Of a stretch of 64,000 bases of DNA, positions 9,544 to 21,048 are shown one piece after another. The stretch spans positions 109,327,271 through 109,391,270 of the forward strand of contig OW121851.1 in NCBI GenBank assembly GCA_933228895.1. The letters run 5' to 3'. The notes beneath the pieces were generated by a model. It worked only from the letters and a program-made list of their open reading frames with translations, did not search any database and had not been told where the DNA came from. The DNA comes from Platycnemis pennipes (lineage: Eukaryota > Arthropoda > Insecta > Odonata > Platycnemididae). The translations under genes were made by a program, and so were the position numbers. Numbering within the stretch: position 1 is the stretch's first letter; each line of letters starts with the position of its first letter.

Positions 9544-10667
9544 TCTATCTATATACATAAAAATGAATGTGTGTGTGTGTGTGTGTGTGTGTATGTCCTT
9601 TATTCATTACTACACCATTCATCGGATCGCCATGAAACTTTGGGAAGTTCATGAGTACATTCCCGAAAAGAGGACTACGGAATCGATATTTCAATATCGA
9701 TACTTTATCGCTTAAGTATCAATAAATCGATACATTATTGATACAAAATTGTGGTGAAATTATTTAGTTTTTTAAAAGGAATGTATCGTTGCAATATCGA
9801 TACTGTATCGAATGTATATAATGTGTTTGTCCTTTATGCATTACTACACCATTCATCGGATCGCCATGAAACTTTGGAAAGTTATTGAGTACGCTCCGCG
9901 AAGGTTTCTACAAAATCGATAATTCAATGTCGATACTGTATCGATATAATATCGATAAAATATGGATACATCGATACATTGTTGATACAAAATTGAGGTG
10001 AAATTATTTAGGTGTTTTTTATCAAAGTTTTATAAAGTATCATTACAATATCGATACTGTATCGATACAATATTGATAACTTCATGCATTACCACAACAT
10101 TCATCCAATTTCCATGAAGCTTTGGTTAGTTTTTTTGTTCACTCCATGAAGGTTTGTACAATATCGAGAATACAATATCGACACTGGAGACGGGATGTGC
10201 ATCCCATTGAACTTGCAATTTATTGAAACACTCACGTGCAACATATTCAATTCATCCGGCATGGGACAAATATTTCAGAAATGCCAACTTATTGCTTGGG
10301 ATGAATGCACAATGGTGCACAAAGCATCGCTCGAGGCTCTGGATCGATCATTGCAAGATTTCCGTGGAATCCTGAGACCATTTGAGAACGCATTAATATT
10401 GCTTGCACGACATTTCAGGCAAACATTGCCTGTAATTCCTCGATTGACACTAGCGGATGAAATAAATGCTTGTCTGAAATATTCTACTTTGTTACGACAT
10501 GTAAAGACGTTAAAATTAAATACAAATATGCGTGTCCAGCTGCAAAACAATCGATCAGCTGAGATATATTGTATACCCATAAGAATTGTGAAATTAAACA
10601 TACTATAAACGTGCGCTTTCCATTTAACCAGATTGAGCCACAGCAACGCGTGGCCGGATCAGCTTGT
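9544..10667 (+). mobile_element. Nonautonomous/degenerate Helitron, copy 1
   Basis: The 5' end TCTATCTATATACATAAAA follows an A and leads into a TG microsatellite (9569-9591). The 3' end has the Helitron-like string AGCAACGCGTGGCCGG and a terminal CTTGT (consensus CTRRT) followed by T, fitting A|T insertion. Three diverged ~235-250 bp repeats start with TACACCATTCATCGGATCGC-like blocks (about 9606, 9840, 10090). The interior is rich in ATCGAT and TATCGATA motifs. A helicase fragment fills the 3' third. No Rep/HUH domain is seen. Confidence 0.75.
10195..10608 (+). pseudogene. PIF1-type Helitron helicase fragment
   Basis: Encodes a stretch typical of the Helitron RepHel helicase: WDECTMVHKASLEALDRSL (Walker B-like DEC), LARHFRQTLPVIPR and ADEINACLKYSTLLRHVKTL, ending near NTNMRV. 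The Walker A motif and everything upstream are missing. In intact relatives the string before FRQTLPVIP is usually GGDFRQ; here it is ARHFRQ. About 60 bp of coding remnant appears lost after the glutamine-tract-like ENA region. It is not functional as a helicase. Copy 2 carries the start of the same fragment at the window edge. Confidence 0.8.
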
Positions 10668-12374
10668 TGGTTCATAAAAATTGAACATAATTAAAGCATA
10701 GTGAATAGTCGCAAAAATAATGTAATTATGTGTTGTGAAATAGTTATTCCAAATCACAAAAAAATGAAATTTTACCTATCAGCATAGTGTAGAATGGGTC
10801 ACAGTCCTAATAATACAACAGTAAATTACTTGACTACATTTATCGACCGTATCCGTAAAAAGCCAACGATAGTGGGAATGTTTGAGATTTCTTCTTTCTC
10901 ATCAGATCAGAAATTCAAAATGGCACAAATCTCAACCAAGTAAGCTATTTTCTGTAGTGCACTTTTATCGCCGAAGAGTACTTCTGGAATTCGGGTTTGC
11001 TTTGTGATTAAAAAAAAAGTTTTAAATTCATTACGAAGCTCTAAAACCACGATTTGAAAGGTTTTCCCCTCGACAAACATATCACTTAAGTGTGTTGTCG
11101 TTTCAAGAGGTTTGCAAAAAAACACTTATATTAGAGGTGGAACCTAAGCTTCGAAGTACTACTTTCTTAACGCTACTAAAGTATTCCGGAATAAGATAAT
11201 ATTGCTCAAAACATTATTTATAGTTATTTAAAACAATTTTCAACAATCCATCATGGCTATGTGAAACATGAGTTTTCTTCCAACTGAAGTAATTGGGAGA
11301 TATGAAGAAAGGCATTTATATTGACGCCATGTTTCAGAGGAACTTTAAGACTAGCTCAGGAGCGACAATAAAATTTTATAATAATAAAATTAGAGATGGA
11401 ATAAAGTAACAGAACTAAAAATTTCTTTCGATATTTTCATAAAAACGTGATCAACACAAATGAATTAGATGCATTAGCTTACGATGAACTCGACGGGATC
11501 GTAATGAACGTTTAAATAGTGACTAAAAGAACAGTTTTTCACATCCATCGGCACGTTGTTTTTCTAGAGAACATGGTCTTTAGATCCCAATCAGTAAATC
11601 CCTCATCAGTTTTCTGGCTACGGACTTGGACGCATAATATACGTATATATAATATACGTATAATATACGAGACTTATATATCCAATTTTACTTGTTTGAT
11701 GAAATCTCAAGTGTGGGCAATGATTAATACGTATTCAAAACAAAGTATTATCCATTGCAAGGTGAAAACGATGACTTTATATTTCGAAATGCACATTAAA
11801 ATATCGGAAATAGTCTTTTGAAGAAAATGAAAAACCATCGTGAGTGGCAACAAAGAGCGACTTTTTCGCGTATGCAACGACATGTCTACTATTTTCAGGG
11901 ACGCATGATATTCTGGGTATGATGACTGCGATGTCTAATAAAATTTTACCGCACTTGGGTATTATTTAATTAACCAGTACTTGCAGGGAGTGCAGTACAG
12001 ATGGTCCCGATCAATGACACACATCGTAGCATAAATGTTCTGCAATCGTGACGTGAAGCGTGAGGGAAGTACCGGTCCAGTTTGTTTTGATTCCTTTCCT
12101 AATATCGTTGCCGAACTTCTTTCAATATGGCGGCTACGGAACGGAAGCTAGGCTCTTCATCGTTTTTCAATCATAAATATTAACCTTAATTGGCTGATGC
12201 GGCAAAAGGAAAAATGTATATTTTATCCGTTTAATATCTAGTCACAATATATAAGTTTTTGAGATAGCTTTGTCGGAAGAATCGGAGAATCTCGGAGAAA
12301 TTTCGAGAAAGGGAGGGACGTTACCATTTCTCCATAAGAGCAATGTAAATGGTTGGTTATTCAGGGGAGGCGAC
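10668..12374. other. No recognisable gene
   Basis: AT-rich, with only short random frames. A palindromic ATATACGTATATATAATATA-type run sits near 11636-11670. No splice-bounded exon or transposon terminus was recognised. Confidence 0.5.
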
Positions 12375-12655
12375 CGACGGCTGAGGTCATTTGCGCCATT
12401 TAGTGGGTAATTGAGTAATGGTTGGAGTTTTCAGTGAACGGAGGAAGGGTGGAGAGAAACTCGGCGCCGGCATTAGCTTAGGTACAAGGGTACCACGGCT
12501 TAACGTCCCATCCGACGGACGGAGTACTGAACCTGAAATGCCCTCCACCAGGCACTCAAGTAGGAACCGGTTTGCCACTGAAAAATCAGCCACTGCCAGG
12601 AATCGAACCCGGGCCCTCGGGATAGGAGGTCAGTACTCTAGCCACAGCATTTTAA
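12375..12655 (-). repeat. tRNA-derived SINE (same family as 3878)
   Basis: Read on the minus strand: GGCTAGAGTACTGACCTCC, B box GGGTTCGATTCC, then GGATGGGACGTTAAGCC and GTGGTACCC, ending in CCACCCTTCCTCCG. It is the best-preserved promoter head in the window together with 18086-18325. Confidence 0.8.
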
Positions 12656-14079
12656 TTTGAGACTGAAAATTATGATTTTCAAATCCTATAATCAGCGTAA
12701 AAAAGCCGATTACACCATTTTTTTCGTGGATTGACGAAGGAATGATTTCTCTACAATATATGAAAATACCAAGGCATGTTATCGGAGGTGCTTGTCGTAG
12801 ATGTTCTGTCTAAAAGTCACCATCGTTAATGGTCACTCACGTAAACCGGTAACTGTGAGAAGTTTGCAACAGATTTTCCCAGATGCAACATGCCTAGATT
12901 TTTCATTTCTGCACCTGTTCCTTATTTACTTTAATGTGAAGATCCTCTAATTCTAGTACTCCGACCATCGGAAGGGGCGTTAAACCAATGGTCCCTTTGC
13001 CTTATTTAGTTAAGATTTAGGTGATTTCGTTGACTGCATTCTCTCCGCCGTTCCTTAGCCGAAAAGTTCCTATCTTAACCCTTTTACCCACTTGCCATAA
13101 AAGGCGTAAATGAACTTAGCTGTCTTTATCCCCCCCCCATAACAAAAATACTGTTTGAATTTTGATAAATTTACACTGTAAGTCACTCCGCGAGAAAGTA
13201 GGATTGCGGAAAACGTCATCGAAAACCTCAGGAAAATGTCCTTATCTGCGGGACGTTAACCTCAGGTTGAGACTCGAAAAGGATGGGCATAAAGTGATTA
13301 CGGTATGTCCGCCCACCGTATTTAGACGTTCCCCGCCTTTTTTTAATTGGTAAAAAACCAGATAATGCAATCTACTTACCTCATACTTCGGTTCCAACTA
13401 TGATATTTACCTCAAACTTAAGATCATGGATAAGATCATTTTCTTTTCCACGTTGCTTATTACTTGGCCCACTTATTCCTTGGCCTTTAAAGGGATTTGA
13501 GACCACTTTACCAAGGGAAATGAATGTCGCAAACGGAAAATGAAGCCGAATGAGGTTTTCAGGTTATCGTGGAAGGTCAGAGAAGACAAGGAATTTATTT
13601 GCCCGGGCTTGCCATGAAGATTTAATAATTGCAATTCCTCCTTATTCCCTACTTTAAATTTATTGTGAAATATGATAGGGATTAATTTACTGAGTCTTAA
13701 AAAAACTTTTTGAGTTAACTTACAATGTTTTTTGTTGACATATTTGCACGAGCGCCTATTTTGATATCTTGGATTTTTGTTTTTCCAATTAACCTGAGTG
13801 TGTTTTTGAAGTCTACAAATGCATCTTACGGGGTTGTACTTCGTCCGAGTTATTTCAGAAATACGGTATTAGTGTAAGTATACTTCTCAATAATATAATA
13901 TAAGTATCATATGTAGCTAATAGAGGCTATTCTTTTTCAATATTGGAGGAAATGAAACCAGGATCAAAAGGTTTCTCTGAACAGGATGATGGCAATGTTT
14001 CAGACAAATCTGGGTAGCAAGTAAAAAATTTAGCTAGTGGGCTTTGGGGTAGAAAATTTCAAGTGAGCAAAAATATCAC
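12656..14079. other. No recognisable gene
   Basis: AT-rich intergenic or intronic sequence with a short C-tract at about 13130. No domain-bearing frame was found. Confidence 0.5.
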
Positions 14080-14083
14080 CGTT

Positions 14084-16707
14084 GAGTCATTCCATGTTAA
14101 ATCGACAAATGGTCCGAGCTTCATCATCTAAGATTTCAACAAAAATTGGTGCATAGATACTGTCAACCTTCCTGAGCCATAAGAGGTTCCCTGTTTCAGC
14201 AAAAAAAAAATTTCACCCCTGGATTATAGGCAGTCGTGCTTAGCGTGGCCGCCTGAAAAACGTCTTTTTACGCTGTTTTTCTACATGCTACAGCAGACTG
14301 GTTTTACGTGATGCACACATTCAAAAGGTGTCTATAGAAAGCTTATGAAATGTTCTCGGTAATAAAGTGCTTTTAAATGGCCTTTTCGTAAGAAGAAGTG
14401 CATTTAAGTCGCTGTAAATGTAACTGCCAAAACTCAATTTTTTCACAAGTTTAGTCTAAAATAACACAAAGAAATAATGAAAAAAACGGGCCTGTTTCTC
14501 TCACATAAACACTTATACGTGTCTAATGTGTGAATATATTAACAAGTTTAAAATATGAGCATTGATCACTCAGAAAAAATCATTTGAATTTGAGACATTT
14601 CGAAAAAAATGCTTTTTGAGGCCAAAAAAGTCCATGTGGGACAGGGAGTAAAAATTATTAAAGCATTGCATTGAAAAGTACTAATGTTGTTCTTTTAGCG
14701 ACTGAAAGAATTTTTCTGTGTTTTTTAGCGGTTACGGAGATATGGTTGGTGAAAAACAGCGCTCAATTTCCACTGGCAGTGGGCTTAAAGACACACGCAT
14801 TCCAACAATACTATTTTCCTTCATTTTACGATGTGGAACAGGGAGTAAAAATTATAAAAGCATTGCATTAAAAAGTACTAATGTTGTTCTTTAAGGTACT
14901 GAAAGAAATTTTCTGTGTTTTTTAGCGGTTACGGAGATATGGTTGGTGAAAAACAGCGCTCAATTTCCACTGGCAGTGGGCTTAAAGACACACGCATTCC
15001 AACAATACTTTTTTTAACCTTAATTTTATGATGTGGTACAGGGAGTAAAAATTAGATTATCATATTACGGATATACGGGGTAAACCTATAACAGGTTACG
15101 GTTGATCGAGAAGAGCGGCCATTACCCGAGCTTGCCAATCACACTAAGTATACATTGTTGTCAGTAGTATTGTCACATTAAATGATTACTTACAATTTAA
15201 CTGATTTAATTACGGGACTGAATCGGTTTCGTGGTAACAATGCTTTTGGTGTGCAATGAATCGTCATGTGATTAGCCAATTGTAACCAGTAAAATCTGTT
15301 TTCTACGTACACATAGATTTAAGAAGATAGAAACCAAAAGAAATCTTCATGAAGAACGCATGTAGGTACATATAAATATACTATTTTATGTGAAAAGGAA
15401 AATTTCGCCATAAATTATTATTAAATTTTCTGGAGAGACTTTTACTCATATTGGGTAAAAAACTATGTGACTAGGGGAACAATTTTTCCAATACTAATTC
15501 CTTTACCCTTCCCCGTTCCTTCCTCCTAGCCTCCCCGGATAATCGGTATTGACTAAACTAAAACTGAATAACGAGGCTGAAGATAATATGTGCTGTCTGT
15601 TTAGGCCTATTGCCAGTGAATATTAACCACTGTTTTCACCAACCATATCTCCGTAACCGCTAAAAAACACAGAAAAATTCTTTCAGTCCCTAAAAGAACA
15701 ACATTAGTACTTTTTAATGCAATGCTTTTATAATTTTTACTCCCTATTCCACATCGTAAAATGAAGGAAAATAGTATTGTTGGAATGCGTGTGTCTTTAA
15801 GCCCACTGCCAGTGGAAATTGAGCGCTGTTTTTCACCAACCATATTTCCGTAACCGCTAAAAAACACAGAAAAATTCTTTCAGTCCCTAAAAGAACAACA
15901 TTAGTACTTTTTAATGCAATGCGTTTATAATTTTTACTCCCTGTTCCACATCGTAAAATGAAGGTTAAAATAGTATTGTTGGAATGCGTGTGTCTTTAAG
16001 CCCACTGCCGGTGGAAATTGAGCGCTGTTTTTCACCGACCATATCTCCGTAACCGCTAAAAAACACAGCAAAATTCTTTCAGTCCCTAAAAGAACAACAT
16101 TAGTACTTTAAAATGCAATGCTTTTATAATTTTTACCCCCTGTCCCACATGGACTTTTTTGGCCTCAAAAAAGCATTTTTTTCGAAATGTCTCAAATTCA
16201 AATGATTTTTTCTGAGTGATCAATGCTCATATTTTAAACTTGTTAATATATTCACACAGTAGACACGTATAAGTGTTTATGTGAGAGAAACAGGCCCGTT
16301 TTTTTCATTATTTCTTTGTGTTATTTTAGACTAAACTTGTGAAAAAATTGAGTTTTGGCAGTTACATTTACAGCGACTTAAATGCACTTCTTCTTGCGAA
16401 AAGGCCATTTAAAAGCACTTTATTATCGAGAGCACTTCATACATTTTCTATAGACACCTTTTGAATGTGTGCATCACGTAAAACCAGTCTGCTGTAGCAT
16501 GTAGAAAAACAGCGTAAAAAGACGTTTTTCAGGCGGTCACGCTATGCACGACTGCCTATAATCCAGGGGTGAAATTTTTTTTCGGAAACAGGGAACGGCT
16601 TATGGCTCAGGAAGGTTGACAGTATCTATGCACCAATTTTTGTTGAAATCTGAGATGGTGAAGCTTGATATTTCTGAAAAATTTGTCGATTTAAAATGGA
16701 ATGACTC
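14084..16707. mobile_element. Foldback element A (GAGTCATTCC termini, 4-bp TSD)
   Basis: Two long inverted arms (left ~14084-15050, right ~15620-16707) around a ~570-bp unrelated spacer. The ends read GAGTCATTCCAT and ATGGAATGACTC, flanked by CGTT on both sides (14080-14083 and 16708-16711). Each arm holds a ~198-bp subrepeat starting near CAGGGAGTAAAAATTA. Copies begin near 14642, 14839 and 15038 on the left, and the inverted equivalents sit near 15739, 15938 and 16136. No coding sequence is seen. The termini match those of element B (34742-39031). Confidence 0.85.
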
Positions 16708-16711
16708 CGTT

Positions 16712-17640
16712 ATTTTTTCGGTCCCGGTGAGTTAGATTAACAGATTTGCATGGTTACGCTAGTTAATGCGTGCGAAAAATGATTAAATCCACTATCGTAA
16801 AGAACAGCGCATATAGTGTAAGCGTCCTTATTTTTCTCCGTTCGCCCCAAAACATAAAAATCCTAAATTTACCTTTATAATCAGAAAACCTAATTTGTAT
16901 TTTGATCCTCGCATTTACATCGAAACGCAAAGGTTGATTTCCGTGAATTCGTGAACACTTTGGTGCCTTCTGTTAAGGGCAAACTAATTATTACGCCGCA
17001 CATATAGTAGAATTAGGACAATTTTTGTTCAAAATGCAGTTTGCTGAATCTCTGGGCCCTTACCGTATAGCAAATTAGCTAGCTCGTATAGTACAAGTCA
17101 CGATCTTAGAATGCTCTGAAGTAGGTATAGTATTCTAGGATCGTGGTACAGCCAAACAAGACAACTTCAAATGGCCATATCTGCTTGGAAATTTAGCTTA
17201 AAATATTCTACAAGGTACCAAAGTCAACGTATTTTTCTCTACTTTAGAAAGTGTTTTTCTAGAGAAAACGATTAGTGGTAAGGACAATACAAATTTGTAC
17301 GGTTTTCTATAATATCTCAGGAGGGTATCTAATTCTCTCATTATTTTCATGTAAAGGAAATATCCTGAACCTTTAAGGATTTTTAAAGTGCTGGTTATTT
17401 CCAGAGATATTCGATTTTCAACAGATGTGGTACGGATGCTACTATATTCACCGTGTTTATTCTCCACCCAGATTTCGCTTCCCTAACCGGAATCCTGACT
17501 ACCCATATTATCATATTCATCCCTGAACTAGTAGTAAGTATAATAAGCATGGATTTAAATATTCGAATCATAATCACCATAATCCCAAACAAATAATAAA
17601 TATATAAATGGAGACATTTCACTACAGGCGTGGTAACATT
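16712..17640. other. No recognisable gene
   Basis: AT-rich sequence between foldback A and the LINE fragment. The minus-strand frame 17198-17467 has no domain character. Confidence 0.45.
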
Positions 17641-17829
17641 TATGATCTGAGAAGGTTGAAACCGGTCGGTTAATAAAATTTTTGTAGAATAAAACCAAGT
17701 TTATTCTATTCATCATGAATTCATTCCTCAAGATGAACTCCACAACCATCGATTTCGTGGTAACATTTACTTTAACGGCTGCAGTACTGCGGTGTGGAAG
17801 GCACAGGAAAACCGCCACATTATTATCCC

Positions 17830-18085
17830 GTGGAGTACCTGCGGGAGATTGGAGAACCTTAAGGTGGAAATGTGAAGAATGGACCTCGACATATTAGGAA
17901 TCAGTGAAATGAGATGGCCCTAAGAAGGAGACGTCTGGAGTGGAATTTACAGAATAATTCGCACTGGATCAAAAAATGGTAACGCTGGAGCAGGCATAAT
18001 GCTCAGGGAGAGTGCCGGACTGTGTGGGAAGAGCTTCCTGCAGTACAGTGAGAGGATTGTAATGGTGAAGATTGAGACTAAGCCG
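17830..18085 (+). pseudogene. RTE-like LINE, 5' endonuclease fragment
   Basis: Translates to an AP-endonuclease N-terminus: MDLDILGISEMRW (with the catalytic Glu of the EN fold), GAGIMLRESAGLCGK, SFLQYSERIVMVKIETKP. The last part coincides with the start of the LINE frame at 51432 (MVKIETKP), so this is the missing 5' end of the same family. A stop and frame errors are present. A SINE interrupts it at about 18086. Confidence 0.75.
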
Positions 18086-18325
18086 GGGATCGGGTTGGTG
18101 TGGTGGCTAGAGTACTGACCTCTATCCCGAGGGTCCGGTTTCGATTCCCGGCAGTGGCGGATATTTCAGTGGAAAACTGGTCCCCACTCGAGTGCCTAGT
18201 GGAGTGCATTTCACGTTCAGTACACCATCCGTCGGATGGGACGTTAAGCCGTGGTCCCATTGGCGCCTTTCGTTAAGAGTAGGCTAATGCCGACGCCGGG
18301 TTTGTCTCCACCCTTCCTCCGTTCC
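18086..18325 (+). repeat. tRNA-derived SINE inserted in LINE fragment
   Basis: Head TGGCTAGAGTACTGACCTC and TTTCGATTCCCGGCAGTGG, then GGATGGGACGTTAAGCC, GTGGTCCC and a CCACCCTTCCTCCG tail. It follows the LINE endonuclease fragment without gap, so it probably inserted into it. Confidence 0.8.
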
Positions 18326-19196
18326 CTTAGATCCTCCACAAATTGAAGCTAGATTTCTTAGCCATCTAAGAAAATGGTTATTTAAGCAAAGAGATAAAGA
18401 CTATTCTTCAATGTTAAAGTACCTACCACCATTGATATAACTCTGTAATATATATAACTATATCTAAAATTGTTACTTGTTTTATGTTTTTCTATTGTTT
18501 ATTGCATAAAGACTATGTATTTTAGTTTATTTTTATTGAGCATACTTTTTGTGTCAATTGCAATGCCCATTTCTATGTTGCTAAATAGACTGCTGCTCAA
18601 CACAGCGTGATAAATTGATGGCAACACCAATACAGTTTTCCTTAGGAGTGCCTAATTTCACAAAAGAACTTAATAATATTGTATAATTTTGTGAGTGAAA
18701 TAAAATATTTATATATTGTTATTATTATATAAGGTACAAAGCGTATAACACCATAAAAGGTAATTTATAAGCATTTTGGAATTTTTTTAACCTAAGTTCA
18801 TATAAAAAAGGTAAACTTTTTCTTATTGGTTGTGATTTAGCCCTGAGAGGTTATTAAATTCTGGATATGGACATTGATTGATTTTCTTCTTCTAGGTGGT
18901 CTTCGTTATCGCTCTCCTTGTGTATGGCACCGAGGATTCCACGGCTTTAATACCTCTATGGCGTCGCGTCGTCGCACGGAGATCAGCTGCAGTTGAATAT
19001 TCGAACGGAAGACGAACGTGAGCCGCCGTAGCCATCACAATTCACCAGACACAAAATTCCGAAATAATCGGTCAATTTAATCAGGTAATCATATCGATAT
19101 AATCAATAACGGCTCTTGCATTAATCGATTCCAAATTTTCGATTAATCGACAAAAATAATCTATTATTCGATTAATCGTAATCGCCCATCCCTATC
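18326..19196. other. AT-rich stretch ending in hAT-like terminus
   Basis: The first part could be the tail of another non-LTR element (a frame with FLSHLRKWLFKQRDKDYSSM near 18355), but this is weak. The segment ends in ATTAATCGTAATCGCCCATC then CCTA (19196), the inverse of the hAT-type terminus TAGGGATGGGCG. The opposite end was not found. Confidence 0.35.
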
Positions 19197-19389
19197 ACGG
19201 GGGGAAAATCTGAATGCCGCGATTCGACGACGACCTAGCAGTCATGTTAGAAACACATGGAGATTTATAGAAGACACTAGGGAATATGGAGATGATAATG
19301 GACTGATATCACCTGATGATCAATTAAAAGAAAAATTAAAGTATTGGTATGCAGTAGGAGAAAACGGGCGAGGACCAATGTTGAACTAG

Positions 19390-19970
19390 GAAATCTAAAA
19401 TTTTAGGAGATGCAAGAGTTCTGTTACCTGGGAAGCCGAGTAACCAGCGATGTACGAAGTAAAAGAGAAATTGGCAGTAGAATTGACCAGGAGAAAAGAG
19501 CATTTTACCAATAAAAAACCCTGCTTACAGCTGCAAATACATGCTTGGAAGTGAGGAAACATTTTATTAAATTATGCACATCGAGAATTATGCAATATGT
19601 TAGTGAAGTAGGACGATAACAGCAGCAGAGAAATCAAGGCTGGAAGCATTTGAAATGTGGTGCGCCCGAATATTGATGAGAATAAAATGATCGACCGAGT
19701 GGGAGAAAAGAGAATTCTACTGAAATTACTAAAGCTAAGACGGGACAGCTTAATTGGGCATATCTTAAGGCATGATATTCTGATGAAGACAGTCGTCGAA
19801 AGAAAAGTGAACGGGAAGAAGAACAGGCCTCCTATGAAATATATGGAGCAAGTTGTGAGGGATGAAAAAGAGAAAAATTATGTTAATATCAAGATTTGCT
19901 GATAGTGGAACGGAGTGGAGTCCTGCTTCAAAACAATACAGGGTTATGATCTATGATGATGATGAATAAA
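19390..19970 (+). pseudogene. RTE-like LINE, 3' fragment
   Basis: A degenerate copy of the C-terminal region of the LINE at 48837-51461. It contains FCYLGSRVT-like, EVRKHFIK-like, then RVGEKRILLKLLKLRRDSL, IGHILRHDILMKTVVE and YMEQVVRDEKEKNYV. Frameshifts and stops break it. It ends in an ATGATGATGA tail at 19956-19965, the same kind of tail as the young copy. Confidence 0.85.
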
Positions 19971-20840
19971 TAAGTTCCCGCCGTTTTTTTACATTGTTAC
20001 ATTAAATTTAAATTCATTGGAACGGCGGGAACAAAGTTGCCAACCTGATAGTTAGCCTGAATTCAAATTGCAATCGGTACTAAAGCCAATATGATGGAGT
20101 AGACATTCCAATGTAATTTGATGTTTGCTACTTGGTCAGCGCACCAATTTTTTAGTCCATACAGCTCTCGAAAAGAGTCCAGCTCCAACTACTAGGATTG
20201 GACAACCAATGCGATTGTAAGCACGTTCTTCAGAGAAACATGTGTTTCTAACGGGCGATGTTCTGTTTCTATAAACTATGCAACAATAGAGTCATTTCTG
20301 TAAACAGAATTAGCACATTGTAGAGACTAGTCAACACAACATTGTGATTCCTTGATGCATCCGCTATATTTGGATATGGGAGCTAAACATTTGTGGATTT
20401 AATGGACTTACAATTAGTTGGCGCAGCCAACACCGAGGTTCCAACTTAAAATGTCTGCCTCTACCAACTGATTGGCGATCTATCTGATGGCGCCCCAGTA
20501 TCCAACAAATTCGGTCATACCCCGTTACCACTACTAGCGTATGTACGCGCGTACCAACCAGCGATGCGTTCCCACGACATTCATAAAACTCAGTGCTGCC
20601 CTCCCTTGGCACCTGACTGAACAAGTTGTTGGTATAAGTAGTTTGTTTACAAATACATTCAGAACTCCAGCACATTCTTCATGATTTTGCCGTTTAAAAT
20701 TATGAGACACTCATTCTCACTTATTCATCAATGTACAGCCGACAAATATCCATTTTGTCCACCTTCATAGAATATCGTGATTCATTTTTCCTAGTTTCCG
20801 CCCCGCCGCCAGCGCCTAACCAGTGTAAAATGGCATGGGT
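19971..20840. other. No recognisable gene
   Basis: No domain-bearing frame. The sequence between 20450 and 20600 is GC-richer, with ACGCGCGTAC-type motifs that recur near 22960, suggesting more transposon-derived material. Confidence 0.4.
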
Positions 20841-21048
20841 CGCACTACGAGTTAAGCTACGTTTTTATGTGGCCGTTTTTGCGTTGACGCACACTGCGCC
20901 ACCAATCAAAAGCGAGCACTCCAACGCAGCCTGCGTTGCCGTCCGAGTTGTTTATCTTTCATCTTTCTGTGTTGACACAGCTGCGTCAGAGCGAGGAACA
21001 ACGCATTCTACCTGTCATTTGTTCGTCACGTGATTCTTTGGATATAAT

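Larger units (their letters stand above)
1498..10341 (+). repeat. Segmental duplication, copy 1
   Basis: This block matches 51743-64000 in the same orientation. In the 192-bp frame at 1666-1857 I count about four differences from copy 2, so identity is near 98% there; most other stretches look similar. The left limit seen here is only where the pogo-like element interrupts it; the true boundary may lie upstream. The right limit is set by the window end of copy 2, so the duplication is probably longer. Local divergent patches lie at 5035-5105, 5406-5530, 6413-6450 and 6960-7005. Confidence 0.95.

Noticed and set aside
14671..14871. 66-codon frame in foldback A
   Set aside because: It lies in the subrepeat and recurs, inverted, as the frame at 15607-15867; a repeat artefact, not a gene.
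17198..17818. Minus-strand frames of 75-89 codons
   Set aside because: AT-rich chance frames without domain, splice or conservation support.
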